This document shows, in pieces, positions 1 through 7,582 of a DNA stretch of 21,185 nt. The DNA is taken from positions 1-21,185 of the IMG/VR virus record IMGVR_UViG_3300046777_000128. One strand, written 5' to 3'. The translations under genes were made by a program, and so were the position numbers. The notes beneath the pieces were generated by a model. The model ran no database searches. It was given only the letters and a program-made list of their open reading frames with translations, and was not told the origin of the DNA. Each line of letters opens with the position of its first letter. Position 1 is the stretch's first letter. Source of the DNA: a virus.

Positions 1-1
1 G

Positions 2-562
2 GGAGATACAGCGCCACCTTACCCGGCATCGAATAACGTGTATCCCCCAACAACACCGTTCACTAGCGGAACTGCCACATTGCAATATGCTGGTAATTGC
101 GAAAAACTAAATTATGCAGCGTTCCCTGACAGTATAAATACGATTGATATTCTAAATATCAACCTTTATTGGGGAAATAGTCGTATTCCTTTGCAGTATT
201 TGCCTTGGACTCAGTTCAACGCTCAGTTACGTTATTGGCAAAACTACATAGGTAGGCCAGTAGCGTTCAGTGTTTACGGACAAAAAACAGCATTTATCTC
301 TCCTGTTCCAGATCAGGTTTATACGATTGAAATGGATACGGTGGTGCTGCCAGAAGACCTTGTTTCTGGTTCTGAGGTTGATGTTATTGATGAACCTTAC
401 ACCACTCCAGTAGCTTTCTACGCCGCACATAAAGCGAAGTTTAAAGAACAGAGCTATGGCGAAGCTGAAATCTACAAACAGCAATACGCACAAGAAGTTC
501 GCAGTGTTCTGGCAACAACCATGACACGGCGTATTCCTAACCCTTACGGCAGTCCATTTTAA
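2..562 (+). CDS. Tail adaptor-like protein, 5' end missing
   Basis: The reading frame is open from base 2 with no stop, so the gene enters from the left; the GTG at 38 is only an internal codon. The visible part is about 186 residues. It has a Trp- and Tyr-rich beta-looking N-terminal part (LPWTQFNAQLRYWQNY region), then a helical stretch of the type AFYAAHKAKFKEQSYGEAE, and ends in PNPYGSPF. This layout, and its place directly before a nozzle-like gene, resembles head-to-tail adaptor proteins of short-tailed phages (SU10 adaptor / T7 gp11-type), which join the portal ring to the tail nozzle. The family call rests on pattern and context only. Another head-tail connector is the main alternative. 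Confidence 0.6.
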   Translation, partial: GDTAPPYPASNNVYPPTTPFTSGTATLQYAGNCEKLNYAAFPDSINTIDILNINLYWGNSRIPLQYLPWTQFNAQLRYWQNYIGRPVAFSVYGQKTAFISPVPDQVYTIEMDTVVLPEDLVSGSEVDVIDEPYTTPVAFYAAHKAKFKEQSYGEAEIYKQQYAQEVRSVLATTMTRRIPNPYGSPF

Positions 563-564
563 TT

Positions 565-2541
565 ATGGCTGCGGCTGAACAAAAAAAATCATACAAAGTT
601 ATTAAGCAATTTCGTGGCGTAAACACGAAAGCAAACCGTACTGCCCTAGAAGATGGTGAGTTTTCATGGCTAGAAAATGCCATGCCTATTGGTTATGCCA
701 ATATTAAGACCGTATCAGGAGAGAGAAATACGGCGGTTACGTTTGGGAATGTAGCTACAGCATTACTTTCTGCAAACATTAACAACAAAGACTATCAGCT
801 TGCATTCCAAGAAGATGGTCGTTGCGAGTATGTTGACGTTGAGACAAATACGAAGGGTAATGTTGCTGTTGCTGGAACATTCTCTAACTCGCGCATCAAC
901 ATAACGCAGTACAAGGACGAGCGCGTTCTAATTGGCGACCCTAATAATGGCGTTTACAGTTGGGATGGCACTAACCTTGTATCTATCGGTTCTGTTGGAT
1001 TCATAGGAATTACCAATCGCGGTTCTGCTTACACGACCACGCCTTCTGTAGTTATTTCTGCGCCTAATGAGACAGGTGGCATACAAGCCCAAGCAGAAGC
1101 AATCATAACTGCCAATGCGGTTACTGGCATTGCCATTACTGAGGCTGGAACAGGCTACACAACCTCTCCGACAGTCACCATATCTGGTGGCGGTGGAGCG
1201 AATGCGACTGCAATTGCTGGTGTTACTACGTTCAAAACTGGAACCGTTACTGTTTTTGTTACAAACGGTGGTACTGGCTACATAAATGCGTCTAATACTG
1301 TAGTTACTATTAGCGGCGGTGGTGGAACAAATGCTGCTGGCACAGCTATTTTATCTGGCGGTCAGATAAGCCAAGTAATTATGACCAACAATGGTACTGG
1401 ATACACTAACGCATCCAATATCACTGTAACTATTACCGGCGGTGGAGGCTCTAATGCAGCCGCTAAAGCCATTATTAACAACAACCCTGTTACTGGTATC
1501 CAGACGTTCTCAGGACGCGCTTGGGTGGCTCAAGGGCGCTCTGTAAGCTATTCTGCGGCTGGCTCATATTCTGATTTTGTCAGCTTGTCTTCTGGCATAT
1601 TTACGATTACAGACGCAACCCTGCGAAGCAACATCACTCAGTTGCTTTCAGCTAACAACTTTCTGTATATTTTTGGCGAAGACAGCATTAACGTGTTCTC
1701 TGACGTTCGAGTAACGGACGCTGGTATTACATTGTTTACAAATACCAACATTAGTGCTTCTGTAGGATCACGTTTGCAGTACGCCATATTCCCGTATTTC
1801 CGTTCTGTGCTGTTTATGAACGAATATGGTGTTTATGCGCTGGTTGGCTCTACAACATCCAAGATTTCTGACCCGCTTGACGGGGTATTTCCTGACATAG
1901 ACTTCACTACAGCAAGAGTTACGGCTGGTCAGGTATTGTTAAATAACATATTATGTGCCGCATTTAATATAAGATATAACGATTCTGGAACGTATCGTTA
2001 TGTACAGGCAATATTCTTTGAGAAGAAGTGGTTTTTTTCTAATCAAAATACGGTTGTTTTAGTCTCTCCTATTGCTACAGGCGGTAGGATTAAGTTGTTT
2101 GGCACAAACGGCAGCAATCTTGTTGAGCTGTATGGCGATGCTACTGTGCCAGTAGATATTATTTTAGAAACCGCATTGGACGCTATGGGCGATCCTATTC
2201 GGGATAAGCAAGCATTAAAAATAGGTATTGAGGCCACATTAGGATCAACACCTACAACAATGAATGCTTATGTAGATTCAGAGTCAGCGCAATCTCCAGT
2301 TATTACGTTTGAGAATAGTATTGCTTGGACGAATTATTTAGGTAATGAAATAGATTGGACAAATAATTTAAGTGTAATTATTGGCTGGCTAGGCGCTGCT
2401 TCTGCTGGTGCTGGTTATTATTTGTATAAATCTGATGCTGAAATGTGGGGTAAATATTTAGGTATAACCATTAATAGCACATCAACACCTTTTGTTATTA
2501 ACGGTTTCCAATTTGAACATGAACTAAGAACGAGGTTCTAA
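565..2541 (+). CDS. Tail nozzle / DNA-stabilisation-like protein with beta repeats
   Basis: 658 residues. The start ATG at 565 lies two bases after the previous stop, with no strong Shine-Dalgarno, so translation is probably coupled. The N-terminus (YKVIKQFRGVNTKANRT) and the later stretch around residues 318-450, with repeated short beta strands and phrases such as LLSANNFLYIFGEDSINVF, resemble the propeller-like nozzle or packaged-DNA stabilisation proteins of podoviruses (P22 gp10 type). Residues 146-304 hold four diverged copies of a GTGY-TSPTVTISGGGG-type beta repeat, probably an inserted decoration domain. Residues 584-613 hold three tryptophans exactly ten residues apart. The last 50 residues contain a short Ala/Gly-rich stretch and a beta C-terminus. 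The role as distal tail tube is inferred from position between adaptor and fibre genes. Confidence 0.62.
   Translation: MAAAEQKKSYKVIKQFRGVNTKANRTALEDGEFSWLENAMPIGYANIKTVSGERNTAVTFGNVATALLSANINNKDYQLAFQEDGRCEYVDVETNTKGNVAVAGTFSNSRINITQYKDERVLIGDPNNGVYSWDGTNLVSIGSVGFIGITNRGSAYTTTPSVVISAPNETGGIQAQAEAIITANAVTGIAITEAGTGYTTSPTVTISGGGGANATAIAGVTTFKTGTVTVFVTNGGTGYINASNTVVTISGGGGTNAAGTAILSGGQISQVIMTNNGTGYTNASNITVTITGGGGSNAAAKAIINNNPVTGIQTFSGRAWVAQGRSVSYSAAGSYSDFVSLSSGIFTITDATLRSNITQLLSANNFLYIFGEDSINVFSDVRVTDAGITLFTNTNISASVGSRLQYAIFPYFRSVLFMNEYGVYALVGSTTSKISDPLDGVFPDIDFTTARVTAGQVLLNNILCAAFNIRYNDSGTYRYVQAIFFEKKWFFSNQNTVVLVSPIATGGRIKLFGTNGSNLVELYGDATVPVDIILETALDAMGDPIRDKQALKIGIEATLGSTPTTMNAYVDSESAQSPVITFENSIAWTNYLGNEIDWTNNLSVIIGWLGAASAGAGYYLYKSDAEMWGKYLGITINSTSTPFVINGFQFEHELRTRF
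1000..1476 (+). repeat. Four diverged beta repeats inside the nozzle-like gene
   Basis: Residues 146-304 of the 565-2541 product contain four units of roughly 35-42 residues. Each has the order I/V-strand, G-[ST]-[GA]-Y, a short Ser/Thr/Asn linker, a V-[TV]-I-[ST]-strand, a poly-Gly turn (GGGG in units 2-4) and an Ala-rich end. Units 2-4 are clearest, with GTGYTTSP, GTGYINAS and GTGYTNAS. The third and fourth are closest to each other. Similar repeats occur in many phage virion proteins, and an Ig-like or carbohydrate-contacting role is only a guess. Confidence 0.75.
2314..2403 (+). repeat. Three-unit decad repeat, Trp every 10 residues
   Basis: Residues 584-613 of the nozzle-like protein read as three ten-residue units with Trp at the fifth position (W588, W598, W608). 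The first two units share the core [IA]-x-W-T-N. The same arrangement occurs in the fibre gene at 7011-7100. The period of ten suggests consecutive beta strands with stacked tryptophans. Confidence 0.6.
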
Positions 2542-2542
2542 A

Positions 2543-3160
2543 ATGCCAGTGCCAAATACTTTTGCGAATGCAACTACATCAATCCCGTTATCGCAGTTAG
2601 ATAACAACTTTGCTACTCCAATTACGATTGGCAATACGGCTGTTCAGCTTGGTAATACCGTTACCACGCTAAACAACATGACATTTGCCAATGTCACTAT
2701 TAGCAGTGTAGCTACACCGTTGCCTAATAACTTCTTAGCTAACAGTACAGCTACATTAGGTAATACAACAGTTACCCTTGGTAGCACAACTACTAGCGTA
2801 GGTAACTTAACGCTGACTAACGGTACATACACTGACTATACGGAAAGTGTTGTTGCTATTGGTACAGTTACTAGCTCAAACACTCTTGCATTAACTAACG
2901 GTACAGTCCAGACAGCTACTCTAACGGCTTCTACGGCTTGTACGTTTACTATGCCTACTGCGACTGCTGGTAAGTCATTCATCCTATTGTTAAAGCAAGC
3001 TGCATCTACTGGTAACGGTAGTGCTACGTTTACTGGTGTTAAGTGGGGTACTGCTGGTGCGCCTACGATTAGTGCGACTGCTGGCAAGATGGATATTTTG
3101 ACCTTTGTAAGTGACGGTACTAACTGGTACGGCTCTATCGCTCAAGGTTACACACCATAA
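2543..3160 (+). CDS. Small fibre-type virion protein
   Basis: 205 residues, starting one base after the nozzle gene's stop, with a GAGG upstream. The protein is dominated by Thr, Asn, Ala and Val with almost no charged residues. The N-terminal pattern LSQLDNNFATP followed by strings of GNT-V-LG / TLGNTTVTLG short beta units (residues about 15-100) is typical of phage tail-fibre and tail-appendage proteins. Residues about 125-205 form a separate C-terminal beta domain ending in FVSDGTNWYGSIAQGYTP, a type often found at the tips of phage fibres. The role in host attachment is inferred from composition and position. No catalytic motif is visible. Confidence 0.6.
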   Translation: MPVPNTFANATTSIPLSQLDNNFATPITIGNTAVQLGNTVTTLNNMTFANVTISSVATPLPNNFLANSTATLGNTTVTLGSTTTSVGNLTLTNGTYTDYTESVVAIGTVTSSNTLALTNGTVQTATLTASTACTFTMPTATAGKSFILLLKQAASTGNGSATFTGVKWGTAGAPTISATAGKMDILTFVSDGTNWYGSIAQGYTP

Positions 3161-3170
3161 GGGTTTAATA

Positions 3171-4757
3171 ATGTTTGCTTATTCAAAGATTATGCAAGCG
3201 TTGGCTGTTGGCGGTGGCAATGTCACCGTTATTCAGCGTTTCCTTGCGTCTGGTACGTGGACTGCCCCTACTGGTGTCAGCACAGTTGATTACCTTGTTG
3301 TAGCAGGTGGTGGCGGTGGTGGTTTTGATGTTGGTGGTGCTGGCGGAGCAGGTGGATTTAGAACTGGTACAGGACTAAGCGTTACGGCAGGAACTGACTA
3401 CACAATTACTGTTGGTGCTGGTGGTGCTGGTGATACAGCATCTGGAGGAACTGGAGCAAATGGCAGTAATTCTGTTTTTTCTACTATTACATCAGCGGGT
3501 GGCGGTGGCGGTGGAACATTAGGTTCTGCTGGTGCGGCTGGTGGTTCAGGTGGCGGTGGAAGTGGTACTGGTGGTGCTGCTCCTGCTTATAGCGGAGGTG
3601 CAGGAAACACTCCATCAACTACTCCTTCACAAGGTAATAATGGCGGTGCTGGTTCAGGCGCATCAAACTATGCTGGTGGTGGTGGCGGTGGTGCGGGTGC
3701 GGTTGGCGGTGATAGGTCAACAACAACTGGCGGTACTGGTGGTACTGGAACTGCTTCAACAATTTCAGGTTCTTCAGTTACCTATGCTGGTGGTGGTGGC
3801 GGTGGTGCTGTAGGACCAGCGGGCGGAACTGGAGGAACGGGAGGTTCTGGCGGTGGTGGAAATGGTTCTGCTCCATCAAGTCAAGCTGGCGGTAATGGAA
3901 CTGCTAATCTTGGTGGTGGTGCTGGAGGTGGGGCAAACTCAGGCAATGGCGGCACAGGCGGTTCAGGCATAGTCATTCTTTCTTATTCCGTAGCATCACA
4001 AACAGTCTTTACATTTAAATCATCTACTACATGGGTATGCCCTACAGGTGTGACCTCCGTTGATTATTTAGTCGTGGCTGGTGGTGGTGGCGGTGGATCA
4101 AGACATGGCGGTGGAGGTGGTGCTGGTGGTTATAGAACTGGCACATCATTATCTGTAACGGCTGGCACAGAATATACAGTTACTGTAGGTAGTGGTGGAG
4201 CAGGGGCTACAAATTTAGGAACTGCGACCAACGGAAATGCAGGAAGTGACTCTACTTTTAATTCTATAACATCTACTGGCGGCGGCTATGGAAATGGAGT
4301 TGCTGGGGCTGGTGGAAATGGAGGGTCAGGTGGTGGCGGTGGTTATGCTGGTACTGCTGGTTCTGGAAACACTCCATCTTATACGCCATCACAAGGAAGT
4401 AACGGTGGTGCTGGTGGTTCTGCTCCTAATATTAATGGTGGCGGCGGCGGTGGAGCTGGAGCTACTGGAGGCTCATCTTCTGGTTCTACTTCTGGCTCTG
4501 GTGGTAATGGTTCGGCATCAAGTATTTCAGGAAGTTCAGTAACCTACGCTTGTGGTGGTGGCGGCGGGAATCTTAATAACGATAATCGAGGTTTAGGTGG
4601 TAGTTCATCCGTTAATGGCGGCAATGGTGCTGGTCATACTTCAGCACAAGGAAGCAACGGAACTGCCAATACTGGAACTGGCGGTGGTGGCGGTAGTGAT
4701 ACTTATGGAGCATATAACGGAGGCTCTGGCATCGTAATTATTAAAATCAACCAATAA
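3171..4757 (+). CDS. Polyglycine fibre-tip protein, two duplicated halves
   Basis: 528 residues from the ATG at 3171. A GTG at 3111 in the same frame lies deep inside the previous gene and is less likely; AAGGG sits about seven bases before the chosen ATG. After a short N-terminus, two units start with a T-W-x-[CA]-P-T-G-V-[ST]-[ST]-VDYLVVAGGGGGG motif (W30 and W288). Each continues into long Gly-rich loops and ends in G-SGIVI[LI] (near residues 264-270 and at the C-terminus). This is the glycine-rich domain seen in many phage fibres. Polyglycine adhesin tips, as in the Salmonella phage S16 gp38 protein, are a known structural parallel. It is likely the host-contacting tip. Confidence 0.7.
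   Translation: MFAYSKIMQALAVGGGNVTVIQRFLASGTWTAPTGVSTVDYLVVAGGGGGGFDVGGAGGAGGFRTGTGLSVTAGTDYTITVGAGGAGDTASGGTGANGSNSVFSTITSAGGGGGGTLGSAGAAGGSGGGGSGTGGAAPAYSGGAGNTPSTTPSQGNNGGAGSGASNYAGGGGGGAGAVGGDRSTTTGGTGGTGTASTISGSSVTYAGGGGGGAVGPAGGTGGTGGSGGGGNGSAPSSQAGGNGTANLGGGAGGGANSGNGGTGGSGIVILSYSVASQTVFTFKSSTTWVCPTGVTSVDYLVVAGGGGGGSRHGGGGGAGGYRTGTSLSVTAGTEYTVTVGSGGAGATNLGTATNGNAGSDSTFNSITSTGGGYGNGVAGAGGNGGSGGGGGYAGTAGSGNTPSYTPSQGSNGGAGGSAPNINGGGGGGAGATGGSSSGSTSGSGGNGSASSISGSSVTYACGGGGGNLNNDNRGLGGSSSVNGGNGAGHTSAQGSNGTANTGTGGGGGSDTYGAYNGGSGIVIIKINQ
3237..4757 (+). repeat. Tandem duplication within the polyglycine gene
   Basis: Unit 1 is about 3237-4010 and unit 2 about 4011-4757, with matching tryptophans exactly 774 bases (258 codons) apart. 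Landmarks recur in order: VDYLVVAGGGGGG, GGYRTGT/GGFRTGT, SVTAGT-YT-TVG-GGAG, NTPS-TPSQG-NGGAG, SISGSSVTYA and GGSGIVI. DNA similarity remains around the NTPS-TPSQG segment (near 3605 and 4366) and the SGSSVTYA segment (near 3768 and 4525). The many GGT/GGC runs are low-complexity DNA. Confidence 0.8.
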
Positions 4758-4762
4758 GGTCT

Positions 4763-5017
4763 ATGGAAACTAAACTCTACAGAATGTACGGTATCGATGT
4801 AGCTATGTCATTGCTGCGTCCTAATGCTAAATGGGAAATATCCAACACTACATTTACTCGTTGGGATGATCCTAGACCATGCCCATCATGGGAAGAAGTG
4901 CAATGGGTAATGGATAAGATACGTGAGTTTGAAGACAGTATTCCGACTATTTGGTTGCCAGAGCAACTTGAAAAAATGAAAGTTGATGCTGAAGAATTTG
5001 AGAAGGCGGTTGCATGA
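4763..5017 (+). CDS. Small XkdW-like tail-associated protein
   Basis: 84 residues, starting five bases after the previous stop behind an AAGG. The core is a short strand-helix pattern: ALL-RPNAKWEISN, then F-RWDDPRPCPSWEEVQ, then a helix to the C-terminus containing KIREFEDSI. This resembles the small XkdW-type proteins encoded beside tail-fibre genes in phages and prophages, whose function is not established; a fibre chaperone is one idea. Its stop overlaps the start of the 2OG-oxygenase gene (ATGA), so the two are probably translated together. The likeness is from memory of the motif and no alignment was made. Confidence 0.5.
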   Translation: METKLYRMYGIDVAMSLLRPNAKWEISNTTFTRWDDPRPCPSWEEVQWVMDKIREFEDSIPTIWLPEQLEKMKVDAEEFEKAVA

Positions 5018-5616
5018 ATATGCACAACCTTTTTCCTGTGCCTATTGGTATGTTTGATCTTGACCGTGATTTAACGGACGAGGAAATGTTGTTTGTTCGT
5101 GGGCAGGATACACGCGCTAACGAAGGCAATACCACTAGCAAGAATAACTTTGTTTTGCGTGATTCGGTAATGACATCGTTGCGTGGTTGGGTGGAAGATT
5201 GTGTTGCTGAATACTTTAAGACTATCAGTAACCCTAAGCATGACGTTCAACTAAGAATTACGCAGAGTTGGTTTAATTACAGCGAACAAGGTCAATGGCA
5301 TCATAAACACGCGCATCCAAATAGCTTTGTATCTGGTGTGTTTTATTTGAATACAAATCCTGATGACAAGATTTATTTCTATCGTTCAGGCTGGCAGCAA
5401 ATTAAGTTTCCACCAGAGGACTGGAATATCTATAACTCTGAAAGCTGGTGGTTTGAGGCTACCAAAGGCAGATTGATATTGTTTCCATCGTCGTTAGAAC
5501 ACAATGTTCCGACGGTTCAAGGTGATGAGACACGCATAAGTATGTCGTTTAATACATTTCCTGTTGGGGTGGTTGGCGACGAATTAAGTTTGACCGGATT
5601 GAAATTGGAGGCATAA
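5014..5616 (+). CDS. Putative 2OG-Fe(II) oxygenase
   Basis: 200 residues. The start overlaps the previous stop by four bases; a second ATG at 5020 is possible. The fold signature is that of the small 2-oxoglutarate, Fe(II)-dependent oxygenases common in phages (the TIGR02466 / 2OG-FeII_Oxy_5 type). It includes SWFNY, then an H-x-H-P-N-S pair (H99, H101) followed by SGVFYLN, then G-RLILFPS-LEHNV with H163, then ETRISMSFN with R174. H163 and one or both N-terminal histidines would bind iron, and R174 would hold 2-oxoglutarate. The family hydroxylates or otherwise oxidises a substrate using O2. The substrate here is unknown; DNA, virion protein or a host metabolite are all possible. It lies inside the fibre cassette, which is notable. 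Confidence 0.75.
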   Translation: MNMHNLFPVPIGMFDLDRDLTDEEMLFVRGQDTRANEGNTTSKNNFVLRDSVMTSLRGWVEDCVAEYFKTISNPKHDVQLRITQSWFNYSEQGQWHHKHAHPNSFVSGVFYLNTNPDDKIYFYRSGWQQIKFPPEDWNIYNSESWWFEATKGRLILFPSSLEHNVPTVQGDETRISMSFNTFPVGVVGDELSLTGLKLEA

Positions 5617-5979
5617 ATGGCTCACTTTGCACAAATTGATGAAAACAATATCGTCACTCAAGTTATCGTAATAGATAACAAAGACACTGCTGACGCTAAT
5701 GGCGTAGAGAAAGAATATATCGGTGCTGCGTTTTGTGAGCGATTGTTTGGTGGAACATGGAAGCAGACTAGCTACAACGCCAATTTTCGTAAAAACTATG
5801 CTGGCATTGGTTATACCTACAATGCAGATATAGATGCGTTTGTAGCTCCTAAGCCTTATGCAAGTTGGACTTTAGACGCTAATGCTCAATGGCAAGCACC
5901 AGTAGCTATGCCTACTGATGGCAAGATGTATTCATGGGATGAAGCCACTACTTCATGGATTGAAATTCAGGGGGCATAA
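5617..5979 (+). CDS. Conserved small phage protein (MAHFA-type)
   Basis: 120 residues, starting right after the oxygenase stop with GGAGG five bases upstream. The order of motifs is the N-terminal MAHFAQIDENNIVTQVIV strand pair, a central GGTWKQTSYN-NFRKNYAGIGYTY segment (residues 45-68), a PKPYASWTL segment (79-86) and a C-terminal DGKMYSWDEATTSWIE segment. This set is widespread in aquatic phages, usually near tail-fibre genes, but I know of no assigned function. Trp and Tyr richness with short strands fits a virion or fibre-associated beta protein. Its stop and the next start share bases (TAATG). Confidence 0.65.
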   Translation: MAHFAQIDENNIVTQVIVIDNKDTADANGVEKEYIGAAFCERLFGGTWKQTSYNANFRKNYAGIGYTYNADIDAFVAPKPYASWTLDANAQWQAPVAMPTDGKMYSWDEATTSWIEIQGA

Positions 5980-6299
5980 TGGGCATCCAAGCATTTACAA
6001 AACTTGGTAATACTGTAACATTTACGGCAGACACAGTTGCTCCTGCTGCTGTACAAGCTGCATCTACAACATTGGGCGGTAATCAATACCGTATTATCAA
6101 TGCTGGAACGAACATCGTATTTCTTGGTTATGGTACGGATGCTGCCACTGCGGCTGCTAATGCTGGCAATGTTGCTACATCTCTGCCTTTGTTAGCAGGC
6201 ACAGACGAGATTCTGAGCTTTGTGCCTAACGCTTACTTTACTGGTTTAACCGCTGGTGGATCATCTTTGATTTATGTGACACCGGGTGACGGACTATAA
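5979..6299 (+). CDS. Small beta-rich virion-type protein (copy 1)
   Basis: 106 residues, with its ATG overlapping the preceding TAA and an AGGGGG just upstream. Ala, Thr and Gly rich with few charges. It contains the segments NQYRIINAGTNIVFLGYG (residues 35-52) and a C-terminal SLIYVTPGDGL. A similar plan recurs in the 15668-16015 product (NQYFVSNP..VFVAFG and AKLYITAGEGL), so the two are probably paralogues. The fibre-cassette location suggests a virion decoration or fibre-linked role, but the function is unknown. Confidence 0.55.
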   Translation: MGIQAFTKLGNTVTFTADTVAPAAVQAASTTLGGNQYRIINAGTNIVFLGYGTDAATAAANAGNVATSLPLLAGTDEILSFVPNAYFTGLTAGGSSLIYVTPGDGL

Positions 6300-6308
6300 G
6301 GAACAATC

Positions 6309-7358
6309 ATGTTAAAGACGGTTGTAACTTTAGGGGGCGGTGGTGGTAACGGTTCAGGTACAGTAACCCAAGTTAGTACGGGTACTGGCTTAACTGGTGG
6401 CCCAATTACGACCAGCGGTACTATTAGCCTTGCTAACACAGCCGTTACCGCAGGGGTGTACGGAACATCAACTGTCGTTCCGCAGATCACTGTAGATGCA
6501 CAAGGCCGTATTACTAGCGTAGCAAACGTAAGCATTTCCTCTGGTGGTGTTGGCACAGTCACAAATGTGGCTACTGGTACAGGTCTTACTGGTGGCCCGA
6601 TTACTTCTAGCGGCACTATCTCACTTGCAAATACAGCGGTTGTTGCTGCTGATTATGGCTCTGCTTCCCAAGTTGGAACCTTCACGGTTGATGCTCAAGG
6701 CAGACTAACTGCGGCTTCTAACGTAGCTATTAGTATTTCTGTAGCTAACGTATCTGGTGCTGTACCAAACACAGTCAATGTTATTGCTGGCACAGGCTTA
6801 TCTGGTGGTGGTAACTTAGCATCTAACATCACAGTCAGTCTTGCTAATACGGCTGTTACGGCAGGAAACTACGGTAGTTCTACTCAAGTAGCCCAAATCA
6901 CTATTGACGCACAAGGTCGCATTACAGCGGCAGCTAATGTGGCTGTTAGTGGTGGCGGTGGCGGTGGAACAGGCAATGTAGTTTCCAATGTTGTGACAAT
7001 TACTGTTGGCGATAATATTTCTTGGACTAACGCAACTAGCGTAGTTTTGTCGTGGATTAACAGCTCAAGTAGTATTGTTACGTGGACGAATACCGTGTAT
7101 TCAGTTACTAACAATAATGCAACTATTCTAGTTAATCATCCTTCAGCACCGTTTGGCGTTCTTTTACCGTCAGCTTCAACGGTAGTTGGTCAGCAATATC
7201 AGATTAAGAAGATTGATAGTTCTGCTAATGCGGTAACTGTTAGCACTACGTCCTCACAAACTATTGATGGCAACTTAACGTATTCGTTAGCAACAATATA
7301 CAAGAGCGTTACGTTGCAATCAGACGGTTCTAACTACTATATTTTTGCGGCTTTTTAA
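6309..7358 (+). CDS. Tail fibre with three beta repeats
   Basis: 349 residues, preceded by AAGGA eight bases upstream. A Gly-rich N-terminus (9-16) leads into three copies of a unit around residues 24-78, 89-142 and 160-214. The unit core is GTGL-GG, then a TISLANTAV strand, YG, and VDAQGR[IL]T-A-NV. This unit is typical of phage fibre shafts and adhesins. After a Gly stretch (215-220) come three tryptophans ten residues apart (W239, W249, W259). A C-terminal domain (about 265-349) follows, with LLPSAS, the QQYQIKK strand and LQSDGSNYYIF. The whole fits a trimeric fibre with a C-terminal receptor-contacting or trimerising domain. Host binding is inferred. Confidence 0.7.
   Translation: MLKTVVTLGGGGGNGSGTVTQVSTGTGLTGGPITTSGTISLANTAVTAGVYGTSTVVPQITVDAQGRITSVANVSISSGGVGTVTNVATGTGLTGGPITSSGTISLANTAVVAADYGSASQVGTFTVDAQGRLTAASNVAISISVANVSGAVPNTVNVIAGTGLSGGGNLASNITVSLANTAVTAGNYGSSTQVAQITIDAQGRITAAANVAVSGGGGGGTGNVVSNVVTITVGDNISWTNATSVVLSWINSSSSIVTWTNTVYSVTNNNATILVNHPSAPFGVLLPSASTVVGQQYQIKKIDSSANAVTVSTTSSQTIDGNLTYSLATIYKSVTLQSDGSNYYIFAAF
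6378..6950 (+). repeat. Three fibre-shaft repeats
   Basis: Residues 24-78, 89-142 and 160-214 of the fibre at 6309 align as three units spaced 65-71 residues apart. GTGLTGGPIT is exact in units 1 and 2, while unit 3 has GTGLSGGGNL. SLANTAV and DAQGR[IL]T recur in all three, so units 1 and 2 are the closest pair. Confidence 0.8.
7011..7100 (+). repeat. Three-unit decad repeat, Trp every 10 residues
   Basis: Residues 235-264 of the fibre form three ten-residue units with Trp at position five (W239, W249, W259), each preceded by an [IVL]-x-[ST]-type strand and, in units 1 and 3, followed by TN. It matches the spacing and core of the 2314-2403 repeat in the nozzle-like gene. Confidence 0.6.
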
Positions 7359-7360
7359 AC

Positions 7361-7582
7361 ATGGACGGACAATCTTTATTTAATTTTGTTGTGGGTGTGG
7401 CTGCTTTCTTTGGTGGCTGGACGTTGAACAACATTACTAGAATGCTTAATCGTATTGATGACGATATTCGTGAACTGCCTCACGTATATTTGAGCAAAGA
7501 TGATTACAAATCAGATATTGCTGAGATAAAAGGAATGCTAGGCAAGATATTTGATCGGCTTGAAAACAAGGCTGACAAGTGA
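7361..7582 (+). CDS. Small membrane protein with one N-terminal segment
   Basis: 73 residues, ATG two bases after the fibre stop and no clear Shine-Dalgarno. Residues about 6-24 form one hydrophobic segment ending in GGWTL. The rest is charged and helical (MLNRIDDDIRELP, then DIAEIKGMLGKIFDRLENKADK). Phages often carry such a protein near lysis or fibre genes. A holin-associated, haemolysin XhlA-like or spanin-like role is possible but not shown. The stop TGA overlaps the next start (GTGA). Confidence 0.55.
   Translation: MDGQSLFNFVVGVAAFFGGWTLNNITRMLNRIDDDIRELPHVYLSKDDYKSDIAEIKGMLGKIFDRLENKADK

Noticed and set aside
1000-1476. Read as a CRISPR array or DNA-level tandem repeat
   Set aside because: The units are protein-level and diverged; there are no constant DNA repeats with unique spacers.
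3111-3170. GTG at 3111 as start of the polyglycine gene
   Set aside because: It lies inside the end of the previous gene, gives a charged leader unlike the rest, and a better ATG with AAGGG follows at 3171.
3532-4542. Long Val/Leu-rich frames (3532-3813, 4288-4542) within the polyglycine gene
   Set aside because: They are shifted readings of GGT/GGA/GCT-rich repeats, have biased composition and no ribosome site, and the glycine frame carries the conserved domain pattern.
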